A DNA stretch of 64,000 nt from Ideonella aquatica (GCF_018069755.1 NZ_JAGQDE010000005.1:62001-126000); one strand, 5' to 3'; shown: positions 27,329 through 36,850, counted from the stretch's first letter. Notes: generated by a model not told the origin, from the sequence alone. Translations and numbers: made by a program.

Positions 27329-27814
27329 TCACATCATCTCGGCCGTGCGGACCGCGACCAGCACCACCTCGCCCCGCTCCTCCCGCGGGCGGTGCCGCAG
27401 CCACCACACGCTGCCCTTCTTCACCGCCCAGGGCTGCAGCGCGCTGGCGTCGGCCCCCAGGCGGGCGCCGGTCATCAGGTAGGCCGCCGCCAGACCCAGC
27501 GTGGGCTGGTGGCCGACCACCAGCACCGGCTCGCGGGCCTCGGGCCAGCGCGCGGCCGCCAGCAGGCCCTCGACACTGCCATCGGGCGACAAGGCGTCGA
27601 CCAATTTGACTCGGCGGTCCAGCGCGGCAGCGGTCTGCTGACAGCGCAGCGCCGGGCTGCTCAGCACCCGCGCGCCGGCGGGCAGGAAGTGGTTGAGCCA
27701 CTCGGCCGCGCGCCGGGCCTGCTTCAGGCCGCGCGGCGTCAGGCCGCGGTGCGGGTCGTCGATGCCGGGGGCCAGTTCCTCGGCCTCGGCATGGCGCCAC
27801 AGGATCAGGTCCAT
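27329..27814 (-). CDS. sixA: Phosphohistidine phosphatase SixA-like
   Basis: 161 residues, histidine phosphatase superfamily. The catalytic motif is RHAEAE (RHG-type) at residue 7, with the later arginine in RVLSSPALRCQQTA and the second histidine in VLVVGHQPTL. SixA removes phosphate from histidine on phosphotransfer proteins in E. coli. The ATG directly follows the ppk1 stop (TGA-ATG), so it is translationally coupled to ppk1, a pairing common in proteobacteria. Another small phosphate ester is a possible substrate. Confidence 0.88.
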   Translation of the reverse strand: MDLILWRHAEAEELAPGIDDPHRGLTPRGLKQARRAAEWLNHFLPAGARVLSSPALRCQQTAAALDRRVKLVDALSPDGSVEGLLAAARWPEAREPVLVVGHQPTLGLAAAYLMTGARLGADASALQPWAVKKGSVWWLRHRPREERGEVVLVAVRTAEMM

Positions 27815-29878
27815 TCAGCCCCCGTAGCGCGCCAACAGCGCGGCCTGGGCGCCAGGGCCGTCGGTGGCGATCCGTTCGTAGCGGCCGTCAGCGCGCAACT
27901 GCCAAGCGTCACGCGCATCGTGCAGGTAGGGCATCAGCGCCTCGTCGATCACGCGCTGGCGCAGCGACGGGTCGCGCAAGGGCCAGGCCACCTCGACCCG
28001 GCGCGTCATGTTGCGGTTCATCCAGTCGGCGCTGGACAGGTACAGCGCCTCCTCATCATCCGCATCCCCCCAGCGCAGGTAGATGATGCGCGAGTGCTCC
28101 AGGAAGCGACCAACGATTGAGCGCACGCGCACCCGTTCGGTCCAGCCCGGCAGGCCCGGCGGCAGCATGCAGGCGCCGCGCACGATCAGGTCGATCTCGG
28201 CACCGGCCTGCGCAGCACGCACCAGCGCGTCGATCAGCGGCAGGTCGGTCAGCGCATTGCACTTGAGCACCACCCGCGCCGAGCGGCCGTGGCGGGCGGC
28301 ATCGGCCACGCGGCGCAGCAGACCCAGCAGCCGGTCCTGCAGCACGAAGGGCGCGGTCAGCAATTGGCGCGGCGGCCGCACGCGCGCCTGGCTGGCGATC
28401 TGCTGGAACACGCCCTCGGCGTCGGCGCACAGCTGCGGGTCGGCGCTGAGCATGCCCAGGTCGGTGTAGAAGCGCGCTGTCTTCGGGTTGTAGTTGCCGG
28501 TCGACAGGTGCAGGTAGTCGCGCAGGCGGGTGCGGCCGCGGCGGTCGCTCTCGCGGCGGGTCACCAGCAGCAGCTTGGCATGGGTCTTCAGGCCCACCAC
28601 GCCATACACCACCTGGGCGCCCACCGCCTCCAGGCGCTCGGCCCAGTTGATGTTGGCCTCTTCATCGAAGCGCGCCTTGAGCTCAACCACCGCGGTGACT
28701 TCCTTGCCGCGGCGCGCCGCCTCGACCAGCAGGTCGCCCAGCACCGACTTGTCGCCGGTGCGGTAGATGGTCTGGCGGATCGCCAGCACGTCGGGGTCGT
28801 GCACCGCCTGGCGCAGGAATTCGACGACCGGCTCGAAACTCTCGAAGGGGTGGTGCAGCAGCAGGTCGCGTTCGCGCAGCAGCTCGAACACCGAGGCCCC
28901 ACGCGGCCAGCGGCGCTCGGGCCAGCGGGGCTCGAAGCCCGGGAAACGCAGGCCGCCGGGATCGTCGGCCTGGTCGATCAGCTGGTTCAGGCGCACCAGG
29001 TTGACCGGGCCGTTGACGCGGTAGACGGCGGCATCAGGCAGGTCAAACTGCTCCAGCAGCAGGCGCCACAGCGCCTCGGGGCAGGTGTTGACCACCTCCA
29101 GGCGGATCGCCTGGCCGTAGTGGCGGGTGCTCAGGCCCGAGCGCAGCGCCTGGCGCAGGTTGGCCACGTCCTCCTCGTCGACATCCAGGTCGGAGTCGCG
29201 CGTGACACGGAACTGCGAGAAGGCCTCCACCGTGCGGCCCGGAAACAGCGCTTCCAGGTGCGCCCGCATCACGCTGGTCAGCATCACGAAAACCTGCTGG
29301 CCCGGCGCGCACACCGCGGCCGGCAGGCGGATCACCCGCGGCAGCACGCGCGGCACCTTGACGATGGCGATCGCGTTCTCGCGGCCGAAGGCGTCCTGGC
29401 CCGAGAGCTGGACGATGAAGTTCAGCGACTTGTTGGCCACCAGCGGAAACGGGTGCGCCGGATCCAGCACCACCGGCATCAGCAGCGGCCGCACCTCGCG
29501 CTCGAAAAAGCGCTCGACCCAGCGGCGCTGCGCGGCGTCGCGCTGGGCATGGTTGAGGACCAGCACGCCCTGCCCGGCCAGTGCCGGCATCACCTCGTCA
29601 TTGAACAGCGCGTACTGCTCGTCGATCAGCGCGTGCGCCTCGGCCGCCACATCGGCCAGGCTGCCCGGCTCGCTGGCGCCGCTGCGCGCGGCCTCGACGA
29701 CGTCGGCAAAGCGCACCTCGAAGAACTCGTCCAGGTTGGACGAGACGATGGTGATGTAGCGCAGCCGCTCCAGCAGCGGCACATCGGAGCGGCGCGCCTG
29801 GGCGAGCACGCGGCGGTTGAATTCCAGCAGCGAGCGCTCGCGGTCGAGCAGGGGCACGGCACGGTCCGGACGGGTCAT
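27815..29878 (-). CDS. ppk1: Polyphosphate kinase 1
   Basis: 687 residues, full length; reversibly polymerises the gamma phosphate of ATP into polyphosphate. The N-terminal domain starts RERSLLEFNRRVLAQA. The catalytic histidine lies in GLKTHAKLLLVTRRE and the second conserved histidine in FLEHSRIIYLRWG. HLSTGNYNPKTARFYTDLGM is diagnostic. It is followed without a gap by sixA. Upstream is a Pho-box-like repeat ten bases before a -10 element, and the start codon is seven bases after that -10, with no Shine-Dalgarno. Confidence 0.95.
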   Translation of the reverse strand: MTRPDRAVPLLDRERSLLEFNRRVLAQARRSDVPLLERLRYITIVSSNLDEFFEVRFADVVEAARSGASEPGSLADVAAEAHALIDEQYALFNDEVMPALAGQGVLVLNHAQRDAAQRRWVERFFEREVRPLLMPVVLDPAHPFPLVANKSLNFIVQLSGQDAFGRENAIAIVKVPRVLPRVIRLPAAVCAPGQQVFVMLTSVMRAHLEALFPGRTVEAFSQFRVTRDSDLDVDEEDVANLRQALRSGLSTRHYGQAIRLEVVNTCPEALWRLLLEQFDLPDAAVYRVNGPVNLVRLNQLIDQADDPGGLRFPGFEPRWPERRWPRGASVFELLRERDLLLHHPFESFEPVVEFLRQAVHDPDVLAIRQTIYRTGDKSVLGDLLVEAARRGKEVTAVVELKARFDEEANINWAERLEAVGAQVVYGVVGLKTHAKLLLVTRRESDRRGRTRLRDYLHLSTGNYNPKTARFYTDLGMLSADPQLCADAEGVFQQIASQARVRPPRQLLTAPFVLQDRLLGLLRRVADAARHGRSARVVLKCNALTDLPLIDALVRAAQAGAEIDLIVRGACMLPPGLPGWTERVRVRSIVGRFLEHSRIIYLRWGDADDEEALYLSSADWMNRNMTRRVEVAWPLRDPSLRQRVIDEALMPYLHDARDAWQLRADGRYERIATDGPGAQAALLARYGG

Positions 29879-29885
29879 GCCGGAC

Positions 29886-29919
29886 AGTGTATGAACGTCG
29901 CGTGACGCTCCCGTGACAG
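29886..29919 (-). promoter_or_regulatory. PhoB-type promoter of ppk1
   Basis: On the minus strand CTGTCAC-GGGA-GCGTCAC (29919 to 29902) fits the 7+4+7 Pho-box layout. After ten bases comes the -10 TACACT (29891-29886), and seven bases later the ATG. There is no -35 hexamer, as expected for a PhoB-activated promoter. A further related unit (CTGACGG) lies eleven bases upstream. Confidence 0.7.
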
Positions 29920-29949
29920 CAGGCCGTCAGATGGCCTGCCCGCTGTCAC
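29913..29949. repeat. Large inverted repeat between molybdenum hydroxylase and ppk1 genes
   Basis: Outer arms GTGACAGC (29913-29920) and GCTGTCAC (29942-29949), with inner arms GCAGGCC and GGCCTGC around a 7-base loop. It lies after the hydroxylase stop on the minus strand and shares bases with the Pho box. It may end the upstream transcript; no U-tract. Confidence 0.5.
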
Positions 29950-29965
29950 ACGGCGGCCGCCCGGC

Positions 29966-32194
29966 TCAGGCCAGATCGAAGGGCAGTTGGCGGATCGGCT
30001 TGCCCGTCAGCCGCGCCACGGCATTGGCAAAGGCCGGTGCCAGCGGCGGCAGGCCCGGCTCGCCCATGCCGGTGGGCGCGTCGGCGCTGGGCACGATGTG
30101 CACCGAGAAGCTGGGCATGTCGCTCATCCGGGCCACGGTGTAGTCGCCAAAGTTCTGCTGCTCCACCACGCCGTCCTTCAAGGTGATCGCCGCGCCAGGC
30201 AGGCACATGCCCAGACCCATCAGCGCCGCCCCCTGGACCTGGGCTTCCACGGTGCGCGGGTTGACCGCCAGGTTGCAGTGCACGCCCGCGGTGACCCGGT
30301 GCAGCGTCGGCCGGCCGCCCTGCAGCGAGGCCTCGACCACATAGGCCACCACCGAATTGAAGGACTCGTGCAGCGCCACGCCCCAGGCACGTCCTGCGGG
30401 CAGCGGCGTCTTGCCGTAGCCGCTGCGCGCCACGGCCAGGTCCAGCGCCGCACGGTGGCGCGGGTGCTTGTCGCCCATCAGCGACAGCCGGTAGGCGACC
30501 GGGTCCTGCTGGGTCTCGCGGGCGATCTGGTCAATCAGCGTCTCCATCACGAAGGCGGTGTGGGTGCTGCCCACGCTGCGCCACCACAGCACCGGCACGT
30601 TCTGCTTGGGGTGGTGCACGGTCAGGCGCATCGGCAAGGCGTAGGGTTCGCGCATGCCTTCGACCGCGGTGTTGTCGATGCCGTTCTTGACCATCATGGC
30701 CTCGAAGGGACTGCCCGCCACGATGGACTGGCCGACGATCGCGTGGTCCCAGGCCAGCACACGGCCCTGGGCATCGAAGCCGATCTGCGCGCGGTGCAGG
30801 TGCATCGGGCGGTAGTAGCCGCCGCGCAGGTCGTCCTCACGCGTCCAGACGGTCTGGATCGGCGCCTTCAGGCCGGCCGCCCGGGCCGCCTTGGCGATGC
30901 CGCAGGCTTCGACCACGTAGTCACTGCTGGGAATGGCCCGGCGGCCGAAGCCGCCGCCGGCCATCTGCACCTGCAGCGCCACCTGCTCGGGTTTCAGGCC
31001 CAGCACCCGCGCGGCGGCCATGCCGTCCAGGCCGGGCATCTGCGAGCCGGCCCAGAGGGTGGCGCCGTCGTCGCGCAGCTCGACCGTGCAGTTCAGCGGC
31101 TCCATCGGCGCATGGGCCAGGTAGGGGAAGCTGAACTCGGCCTCGATGCGCCGCGGCGCACTGGCCAGCGGGGCCATGTCGGCGTCAAAGTGCTTCGGGC
31201 CGGGCTGGCGGGCCAGCGCGCGGTACTCGGCCAGTTGGCGGGCGCTGTCGACCTTCTCGACACCCGAGGTGTCCCAGTCGATCTTCAGCGCCTGGCGGCC
31301 CTGAATCGCCGGCCAGGTGCCACGGGCGATGACCACCACGCCTTCGGCACCGCGGTCCAGCGGCACGCGCAGCACCGCCTGCACGCCCTTGACCGCCTTG
31401 GCCGCGCTGTCGTCCACCGCGCGCGGCTTGGCGCCAAACACCGGGGGCCGCGCGACCACCGCGGTCAGTTGGCCCGGGCGCTTCACATCCAGGCCGAAGG
31501 ACTGGCGACCGCTGCTCTTGGCGCGCGCGTCCAGGCGCGGCGTGGGGCGGCCGACGATGCGGAACTGCGCCGGGTCCTTCAGCGCCACTTTCTCAGGCAC
31601 CGGCAGCGCCATCGCGGCGGTGGCCAGCTCGCCGTAGCCGGCCTTCTGACCGGCCGGGCCGAGGACCGTGCCGGCCTCGGTGCGCAGCACCGCAGCGTCC
31701 ACGCGCCAGCGTACGGCTGCCGCCTGCAGCAGCATGGCGCGGGTGCGTGCGCCCAGCTCGCGGTACTGGATGAAGCTGTTCTTGACCGAGTTGGAGCCAC
31801 CGGTCAGGTGCAGGCCAAAGAGGGGGTCGGCATAGGCGCCGTCGTTGGTGCCCAGCTGGCTGCGCACGCGCGACCAGTCGGCGTCCAGCTCCTCGGCCAG
31901 CAGCATCGGCAGCGCGGTGTTGATGCCCTGACCAAACTCCAGCCGGTTGACGGTGATCGTCACTGTGCCGTCGGCATCGATCTTCACGAAAGCGGCGGGC
32001 TGTTGCTGGGGCTTCAGGCCCGGTGTCGGCGCGGTCTGGGCTGCGGCGGTCAGCGGAAACAGGCCCAGGCCGAAGCCACCGGCCACGCCCAGCTTCAGGA
32101 ATTGGCGGCGGGGCAGTTCGGCGGGCTCGGCGGCGTCGCGCTCCAGCAGGTGTTGCAGGGCGCGGGGCATCTCGGCGGTGAGGTCGAAGTGCAT
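29966..32194 (-). CDS. Molybdenum hydroxylase large subunit, Tat-exported (isoquinoline/aldehyde oxidase type)
   Basis: 742 residues, xanthine dehydrogenase-family molybdopterin-binding subunit of the IorB group. A twin-arginine signal lies at residues about 28-52 ([16 protein letters not shown], then LTAAAQ), so the folded enzyme is exported to the periplasm. Cofactor motifs include [11 protein letters not shown] and the active-site region [23 protein letters not shown] near the C-terminus. Together with the 2Fe-2S subunit upstream it would hydroxylate an aldehyde or N-heterocycle. AAGGAGGG precedes the ATG. No cytochrome or CoxM flavin subunit is adjacent, as usual for IorAB-type enzymes. 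Confidence 0.9.
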   Translation of the reverse strand: MHFDLTAEMPRALQHLLERDAAEPAELPRRQFLKLGVAGGFGLGLFPLTAAAQTAPTPGLKPQQQPAAFVKIDADGTVTITVNRLEFGQGINTALPMLLAEELDADWSRVRSQLGTNDGAYADPLFGLHLTGGSNSVKNSFIQYRELGARTRAMLLQAAAVRWRVDAAVLRTEAGTVLGPAGQKAGYGELATAAMALPVPEKVALKDPAQFRIVGRPTPRLDARAKSSGRQSFGLDVKRPGQLTAVVARPPVFGAKPRAVDDSAAKAVKGVQAVLRVPLDRGAEGVVVIARGTWPAIQGRQALKIDWDTSGVEKVDSARQLAEYRALARQPGPKHFDADMAPLASAPRRIEAEFSFPYLAHAPMEPLNCTVELRDDGATLWAGSQMPGLDGMAAARVLGLKPEQVALQVQMAGGGFGRRAIPSSDYVVEACGIAKAARAAGLKAPIQTVWTREDDLRGGYYRPMHLHRAQIGFDAQGRVLAWDHAIVGQSIVAGSPFEAMMVKNGIDNTAVEGMREPYALPMRLTVHHPKQNVPVLWWRSVGSTHTAFVMETLIDQIARETQQDPVAYRLSLMGDKHPRHRAALDLAVARSGYGKTPLPAGRAWGVALHESFNSVVAYVVEASLQGGRPTLHRVTAGVHCNLAVNPRTVEAQVQGAALMGLGMCLPGAAITLKDGVVEQQNFGDYTVARMSDMPSFSVHIVPSADAPTGMGEPGLPPLAPAFANAVARLTGKPIRQLPFDLA

Positions 32195-32207
32195 ATGGTG
32201 CCCTCCT

Positions 32208-32681
32208 TCAGGCCAGCGCGCGGGCGGCGTCGGCCACCGCGGCGCGGATGCGTTCGTAGGTGCCGCAGCGGCAGATGTTGCCGCTCATCGCGGCGTCGAT
32301 CTCGGCGGGCGTGGGCTGCTTGCCCTTGGGCAGCGCAGCCAGGAAGGCGCTGGCCGCCATCACCTGCCCGCTCTGGCAGTAGCCGCACTGGGCCACGTCA
32401 TGGCGCACCCAGGCGTCCAGCACCGCGCGGCCGACTCGGTCGTCACCGCCCGTCACGGCCTCGATGGTGGTGATGCGCTGGCCCTGGGCCAGGCTGAGCG
32501 GCGTGATGCAGGAGCGGGTGGCCTGGCCGTTGAGATGCACGGTGCAGGCGCCGCACTGGGCAACGCCACAGCCGAACTTGGTGCCGGTCAGGCCCAGTTC
32601 GTCGCGCAGCGCCCACAGCACCGGTGTGGCGGGGTCGACGTCGAGCGTGTGCTCGCGTCCGTTGACGTTCAGTGAAGCCAT
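32208..32681 (-). CDS. 2Fe-2S subunit of molybdenum hydroxylase
   Basis: 157 residues. Two [2Fe-2S] domains are visible: plant-ferredoxin type GCGVAQCGACTVHLNG with the fourth cysteine in RSCITP, and the helical domain CGYCQSGQVM with CRCGTYERIRAAV. It transfers electrons from the molybdenum centre. No signal peptide, so it is presumably carried through the Tat system with the large subunit encoded 13 bases downstream. GGGAG lies upstream of the ATG. Divergent from an AraC regulator. Confidence 0.92.
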   Translation of the reverse strand: MASLNVNGREHTLDVDPATPVLWALRDELGLTGTKFGCGVAQCGACTVHLNGQATRSCITPLSLAQGQRITTIEAVTGGDDRVGRAVLDAWVRHDVAQCGYCQSGQVMAASAFLAALPKGKQPTPAEIDAAMSGNICRCGTYERIRAAVADAARALA

Positions 32682-32759
32682 TGAAGGGGTCTCCCGGTTC
32701 TTGAGGGCGCCAGTGTCTCGGCGGTGTGCCCGCTGGCGGTAGCCTGATGCTGCGCGATG

Positions 32760-32797
32760 CTTGCCCAAACCTGCGCCAGACCGCAGCGTTGGGCAAG
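32760..32797. promoter_or_regulatory. Nested inverted repeat between the hydroxylase operon and the AraC regulator
   Basis: Outer arms CTTGCCCAA (32760-32768) and TTGGGCAAG (32789-32797) are perfect 9-bp reverse complements. Inside them CTGCG (32771-32775) and CGCAG (32782-32786) form a second dyad. The element sits in the 138-base divergent gap and is a likely regulator-binding site. TAGCAT at 32805-32810 may be the -10 of the AraC gene. Confidence 0.5.
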
Positions 32798-32819
32798 ACC
32801 CGGATAGCATCGGGCCACC

Positions 32820-33725
32820 ATGTTGCCTTCCTATCCACTGGTCCGTCTGCGCCAGCGCCTGTTGATCCATGCGCCCAATGTGGGCATGCAGTCGATCGCG
32901 GCCCTGCCCGATTTGCGCCTGATTCGCAACGACCAGCCCTACAGCAACCTGTGCGGCGCCTACGAGCCCTGCGTGGCGCTGATCGTGCAGGGCCGCAAGC
33001 GGCTGAGCCTGGGTGGCGCGGTGTTCGACTACGGCCCCGAGCGCTACCTGATCGCATCGATGGACCTGCCGGTCACCGCGGCACTGCTGGAGGCCAGTCC
33101 CGAGCGGCCCTACCTGGCCGTGGCGCTGCGGCTGGACCCCCGAGAGATCGCCTCGCTGATGCTGGAGGCGCCGCCGATGCCCGGCCAGCAGCGCCTGGAC
33201 GATGACCGCGCACTGGGCACCGGCGCCGTCACGCCCGCGCTGCTCGACGCCTTCGACCGCCTGCTGGCGCTGCTCGAGCAGCCGGCCGACATCGCCGCGC
33301 TGGCGCCGCTGATCCAGCGCGAGATCCACTACCGCCTGCTGACCGGTGACGCCGGTGCCCGGCTGCGGCAAATGGCCACCGCCGGCAGCCCCAGCCAGCA
33401 GATCGCCCGCGCGGTGGCGCTGCTGAACCAGCGCTTCGACCAGCCGCTGCGGGTGGACGACCTGGCCCGCGAGGCCGGCATGGGCGCCTCGGTCTTCCAC
33501 CAGCGCTTCAAGGCCCACACCGCGATGAGCCCGCTGCAGTACCAGAAGGCATTGCGCCTGTCCGAGGCGCGCCGGCTGATGCTCTCTGACCGCCTGGACG
33601 CTGCAGCGGCCGCCTACCGCGTGGGCTACGAGAGCCCGTCGCAGTTCAGCCGCGAGTACGCCCGGCGCTTTGGCGCGCCACCGGCGCGCGACATCGCGGC
33701 CTTGCGGGAGCGCGAGACCGCCTGA
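32820..33725 (+). CDS. AraC family transcriptional regulator
   Basis: 301 residues. The N-terminal half is the AraC-type arm/cupin domain (CVALIVQGRKRLSLGGAVFDYGPERYLIASMDLPV, AraC_N type). The C-terminal pair of helix-turn-helices begins RVDDLAREAGMGASVFHQRFKAHTAMSPLQYQKALRLSEARRLM and ends VGYESPSQFSREYARRFG. It is divergent from the molybdenum hydroxylase genes and probably controls them in response to the substrate or product aldehyde. Its ATG is nine bases after a -10-like TAGCAT with no Shine-Dalgarno. Confidence 0.9.
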   Translation: MLPSYPLVRLRQRLLIHAPNVGMQSIAALPDLRLIRNDQPYSNLCGAYEPCVALIVQGRKRLSLGGAVFDYGPERYLIASMDLPVTAALLEASPERPYLAVALRLDPREIASLMLEAPPMPGQQRLDDDRALGTGAVTPALLDAFDRLLALLEQPADIAALAPLIQREIHYRLLTGDAGARLRQMATAGSPSQQIARAVALLNQRFDQPLRVDDLAREAGMGASVFHQRFKAHTAMSPLQYQKALRLSEARRLMLSDRLDAAAAAYRVGYESPSQFSREYARRFGAPPARDIAALRERETA

Positions 33726-33731
33726 TCGGGC

Positions 33732-36506
33732 TCAATGGGCTTCGTCCCAGTTGGCGCCCTGCCCCACCTCGGCCAGCAAAGGCACGCTCAGATCCGCCGC
33801 ACCGGCCATCAGGCGCGGAATCGCCTCGCGCGCCCAGTCGATCTCGGCCTCGGGCACCTCCAGCACCAGTTCATCGTGCACCTGCATCACCATGCGGGTG
33901 GCGCGGCCCTCGTCGTCCAGCGCGCGCTGCACGGCGATCATCGCCAGCTTGATCAGGTCGGCCGCGGTGCCCTGCATCGGCGCGTTGATCGCCTGGCGCT
34001 CGGCGCCGGCCTTGCGCGGGCCGTTGCCGCCGCGGATCTCGGGCAGCACGATGCGCCGGCCAAACAGGGTTTCGACATAGCCCTTCTCGCGCGCACTGGC
34101 GCGGGTGGCCTCCATGTAGTCGCGCACGCCGGCAAAGCGTTCGAAGTAGCGGTCGATGTAGTTCTTCGCCGCCTTCTGGTCGATGCCCAGGCTCTGCGCC
34201 AGGCCAAAGGCACCCATGCCGTAGATCAGGCCGAAGTTGATCGTCTTGGCATAGCGGCGCTGCTCGGATGTGACCTCGGCCAGCGGGATGCCGAAGACCT
34301 CGGCGGCGGTGGCGCGGTGCACGTCCTGGCCCTCGGCGAAGGCGCGGGTCAGGCCGGGGTCACCGCTGATGTGGGCCATGATGCGCAGCTCGATCTGCGA
34401 GTAGTCGGCGCTCATCAGCACATGGCCGGGCGGCGCGATGAAGGCCTCGCGCACGCGTCGGCCCTCGGCCGTGCGGATGGGGATGTTCTGCAGGTTGGGG
34501 TCGTTGCTGGCCAGGCGGCCGGTGATGGCCACCGCCTGCGCGTAGTTGGTGTGTACGCGGCCGGTGCCGGGGTTGACCATCAGCGGCAGCTTGTCGGTGT
34601 AGGTGCCCTTGAGTTTGGCCAGGCTGCGGTGCTCCAGCAGAAGCGCCGGCAGCGGGTAGTCGGCGGCCAGTTCCTGCAGCACCTCTTCGTCGGTGCTGGG
34701 CGCGCCGCTGGCGGTCTTCTTCTTCACCGGCAGCCCCAGCTTGCCGAACAGGATCTCGCCGATCTGCTTGGGGCTGGCCATGTTGAAGGGCTGGCCGGCG
34801 GCCTCGTAGGCCTGCTGCTCCAGTGCCACCATGCGCTCGGCGAGTTGCTGGCTCTGCGCGGCCAGGCGCGCCGGGTCGATCAGCACGCCATGGCGCTCGA
34901 TGCGCTGCAGGATGGCCATGGCCGGCATCTCGATGTCGGCATAAACGCGGCGCAGGCCGGGCTCGGCCTCGATCTGCGGCCACAACTGCTGGTGCAGCTG
35001 CACGCACATCTCGCTGTCCTCGCCGCTGTAGGTGCTGGCGCGCTCGATGTCGACCTGCGAGAACGGGATCTGGCTGGCGCCCTTGCCGCACAGCGCCTCG
35101 TAGCTCAGACCCTGGCGGCCCAGGTGGCGCTGGGCCAACTCTTCCAGGTTGTGGCGCAGGTGGGCCTCGAGCACATAGCTTTGCAGCAGCGTGTCATGGG
35201 TGTAGCCGCGCACGCGGATGCCGTGGTTGGCGAACACATGCAGGTCGTACTTGACGTTCTGACCCAGTTTGGCGGCGCTGTCGTCCTCCAGCCAGGGGCG
35301 CAGGCGCTGCAGTACCTCGTCCAGAGGCAGTTGGTCGGGTGCGCCGGGGTAGTCATGACCGGTGGGCACGTAGGCGGCGCGGCCGGGCTCGACGGCGAAG
35401 CTGATGCCCACGATGCGCGCGCGCATCGGGTCGAGCGAGTCGGTCTCGGTGTCCAGCGCGCTGATCGGCGCGGCGCGCAGCCGGGCGATCCAGTCGTCCA
35501 GCTGCGCCAGCGTGTGCACGGTCTGGTAGTCGCGCGGCAAGTCCACCGCCGGTGCGGGGGCGCTGTCGAACAGGTCGGGCGCGGCTGCCGGCGCCGCTGA
35601 GGGCGATCGGCCCAGTTGCTGCTCCAGGCTGCGCAGCGCGGTCTTGAAGCCGAAGCGGGTGTAGAAGCCGACCAGACCCTCGGCATCCGGCGCCTTCAGC
35701 GCCAGCGGCTCCAGCGCCGGCCAGCCGGGGATCTGGGCGGTCAGGTCGCAGTCGGTCTTCACAGTGATCAGCCGGCGGCCCAGCGGCAGCCAGTCCAGGG
35801 CCTTGCGCAGGTTGTCGCCGGCCACGCCCTTGATCGTGTCGGCGGCAGCGACGATGCCGTCCAGCGAGCCATGCTCCTGCAGCCACTTGACCGCGGTCTT
35901 CGGGCCTACCTTGTCAACGCCGGGCACGTTGTCCACCGCGTCGCCGATCAGCGTCAGGTAATCGATGATCAGCGACGGTGGCACGCCGAACTTGGCCAGC
36001 ACCCCGGCCTCGTCGGACACGCTGGGCGGCTTGTCCATGGTGTTGATCAGCGACACGGCCGGCGTCACCAGCTGCGCCAGGTCCTTGTCGCCGGTGGAGA
36101 TCACCACCCGGTGGCCGCTGGCCTCACCGAAGCGCGCCAGCGTGCCGATCGCGTCATCGGCCTCGATGCCAGGCACCTCCAGCACCGGCCAGCCCAGCAG
36201 CCGCACCACCTCGTGGATCGGCTCGATCTGGGCGCGCAGGTCGTCGGGCATCGGCGGGCGGTGGGCCTTGTACTCGGGGTACCACTCGTCGCGGAAGGTG
36301 GGGCCCTTGGCATCGAAGACGCACACCGCATGCTCGGCGCCGATGTGCTCGCGCAGCCAGCCCATCATGTTGACCACGCCGTGGATGGCCCCGGTGGGCA
36401 CGCCCTCGGGGCCGCGCAGGTCGGGCATCGCGTGGTAGGCGCGGTACAGGTAGCTGGAGCCGTCGACCAGCAGCAGGATCGGGGCTTGGGAGGGGGCGTC
36501 GTTCAT
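33732..36506 (-). CDS. polA: DNA polymerase I
   Basis: 924 residues, the full three-domain enzyme. The 5' nuclease occupies about 1-300 (LLLVDGSSYLYRAYHA, GDKDLAQLV, GDAVDNVPGVDKVGPKTA). The 3'-5' exonuclease is about 325-520 with all three motifs (ALDTETDSL, KLGQNVKYDLHVF, YSGEDSEM). The polymerase follows, with motif A SADYSQIELRIMAH, motif B RRYAKTINFGLIYGMGAFGL and motif C QVHDELVLEVPE. It fills gaps and removes RNA primers in replication and repair. GAGAAT lies exactly six bases before the ATG. Divergent from DUF2782; thrB follows that gene. Confidence 0.97.
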   Translation of the reverse strand: MNDAPSQAPILLLVDGSSYLYRAYHAMPDLRGPEGVPTGAIHGVVNMMGWLREHIGAEHAVCVFDAKGPTFRDEWYPEYKAHRPPMPDDLRAQIEPIHEVVRLLGWPVLEVPGIEADDAIGTLARFGEASGHRVVISTGDKDLAQLVTPAVSLINTMDKPPSVSDEAGVLAKFGVPPSLIIDYLTLIGDAVDNVPGVDKVGPKTAVKWLQEHGSLDGIVAAADTIKGVAGDNLRKALDWLPLGRRLITVKTDCDLTAQIPGWPALEPLALKAPDAEGLVGFYTRFGFKTALRSLEQQLGRSPSAAPAAAPDLFDSAPAPAVDLPRDYQTVHTLAQLDDWIARLRAAPISALDTETDSLDPMRARIVGISFAVEPGRAAYVPTGHDYPGAPDQLPLDEVLQRLRPWLEDDSAAKLGQNVKYDLHVFANHGIRVRGYTHDTLLQSYVLEAHLRHNLEELAQRHLGRQGLSYEALCGKGASQIPFSQVDIERASTYSGEDSEMCVQLHQQLWPQIEAEPGLRRVYADIEMPAMAILQRIERHGVLIDPARLAAQSQQLAERMVALEQQAYEAAGQPFNMASPKQIGEILFGKLGLPVKKKTASGAPSTDEEVLQELAADYPLPALLLEHRSLAKLKGTYTDKLPLMVNPGTGRVHTNYAQAVAITGRLASNDPNLQNIPIRTAEGRRVREAFIAPPGHVLMSADYSQIELRIMAHISGDPGLTRAFAEGQDVHRATAAEVFGIPLAEVTSEQRRYAKTINFGLIYGMGAFGLAQSLGIDQKAAKNYIDRYFERFAGVRDYMEATRASAREKGYVETLFGRRIVLPEIRGGNGPRKAGAERQAINAPMQGTAADLIKLAMIAVQRALDDEGRATRMVMQVHDELVLEVPEAEIDWAREAIPRLMAGAADLSVPLLAEVGQGANWDEAH

Positions 36507-36512
36507 GGGGCG

Positions 36513-36518
36513 ATTCTC
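36513..36518 (-). promoter_or_regulatory. -10 of polA, leaderless spacing
   Basis: GAGAAT on the minus strand, six bases before the polA ATG. The intervening CGCCCC has no ribosome binding site. Confidence 0.45.
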
Positions 36519-36550
36519 GCCCGCCCGGCCGGCGGCGGCGGCGCCCTGCC

Positions 36551-36556
36551 TACAAT
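36551..36556 (+). promoter_or_regulatory. -10 of DUF2782 gene, leaderless spacing
   Basis: TACAAT matches TATAAT in five of six positions and lies six bases before the ATG at 36563. The spacer CGGGGG abuts the start codon, too close to act as a Shine-Dalgarno. Confidence 0.5.
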
Positions 36557-36562
36557 CGGGGG

Positions 36563-36850
36563 ATGCGCGCTTTTCTTCTCCTGGGTGCGGGCCTGCTGGC
36601 CCTGCCCGCCCACGCCGACCCTGCCGCCGGCACGCCCCTGCCTGGTGAGCCGCAGGTCATCCAGCGGGTCACCGAGGACGAGCAGGTGCGCATCGAGGAA
36701 CTGCGCGTGCGCGGCCAGACCCGCCGCCTGACGGTGCAGCCCAAGGTCAAGGGCCTGGGTCCCTACGAGATCACCCCGCCCGAGCCTGGCCGCGACCCGG
36801 CCCAGGATCCCAAGGCTGGCCAGCGCATCTGGTTCTCGCTCAGCTTCTGA
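36563..36850 (+). CDS. DUF2782 family exported protein
   Basis: 95 residues with a signal peptide (about 1-18, ending AHA). The DUF2782 core is seen as VIQRVTEDEQVRIEELRVRGQTRRLTVQPKV and the C-terminal WFSLSF. Genes of this family sit between polA and thrB in many beta- and gammaproteobacteria, as here; function unknown. Likely periplasmic. Confidence 0.88.
   Translation: MRAFLLLGAGLLALPAHADPAAGTPLPGEPQVIQRVTEDEQVRIEELRVRGQTRRLTVQPKVKGLGPYEITPPEPGRDPAQDPKAGQRIWFSLSF

Noticed and set aside
29966-32473. Long plus-strand open frame opposite the molybdenum hydroxylase
   Set aside because: High GC produces long antisense frames; the translation is His/Arg/Gly-rich without domains, and the minus strand encodes a full enzyme.
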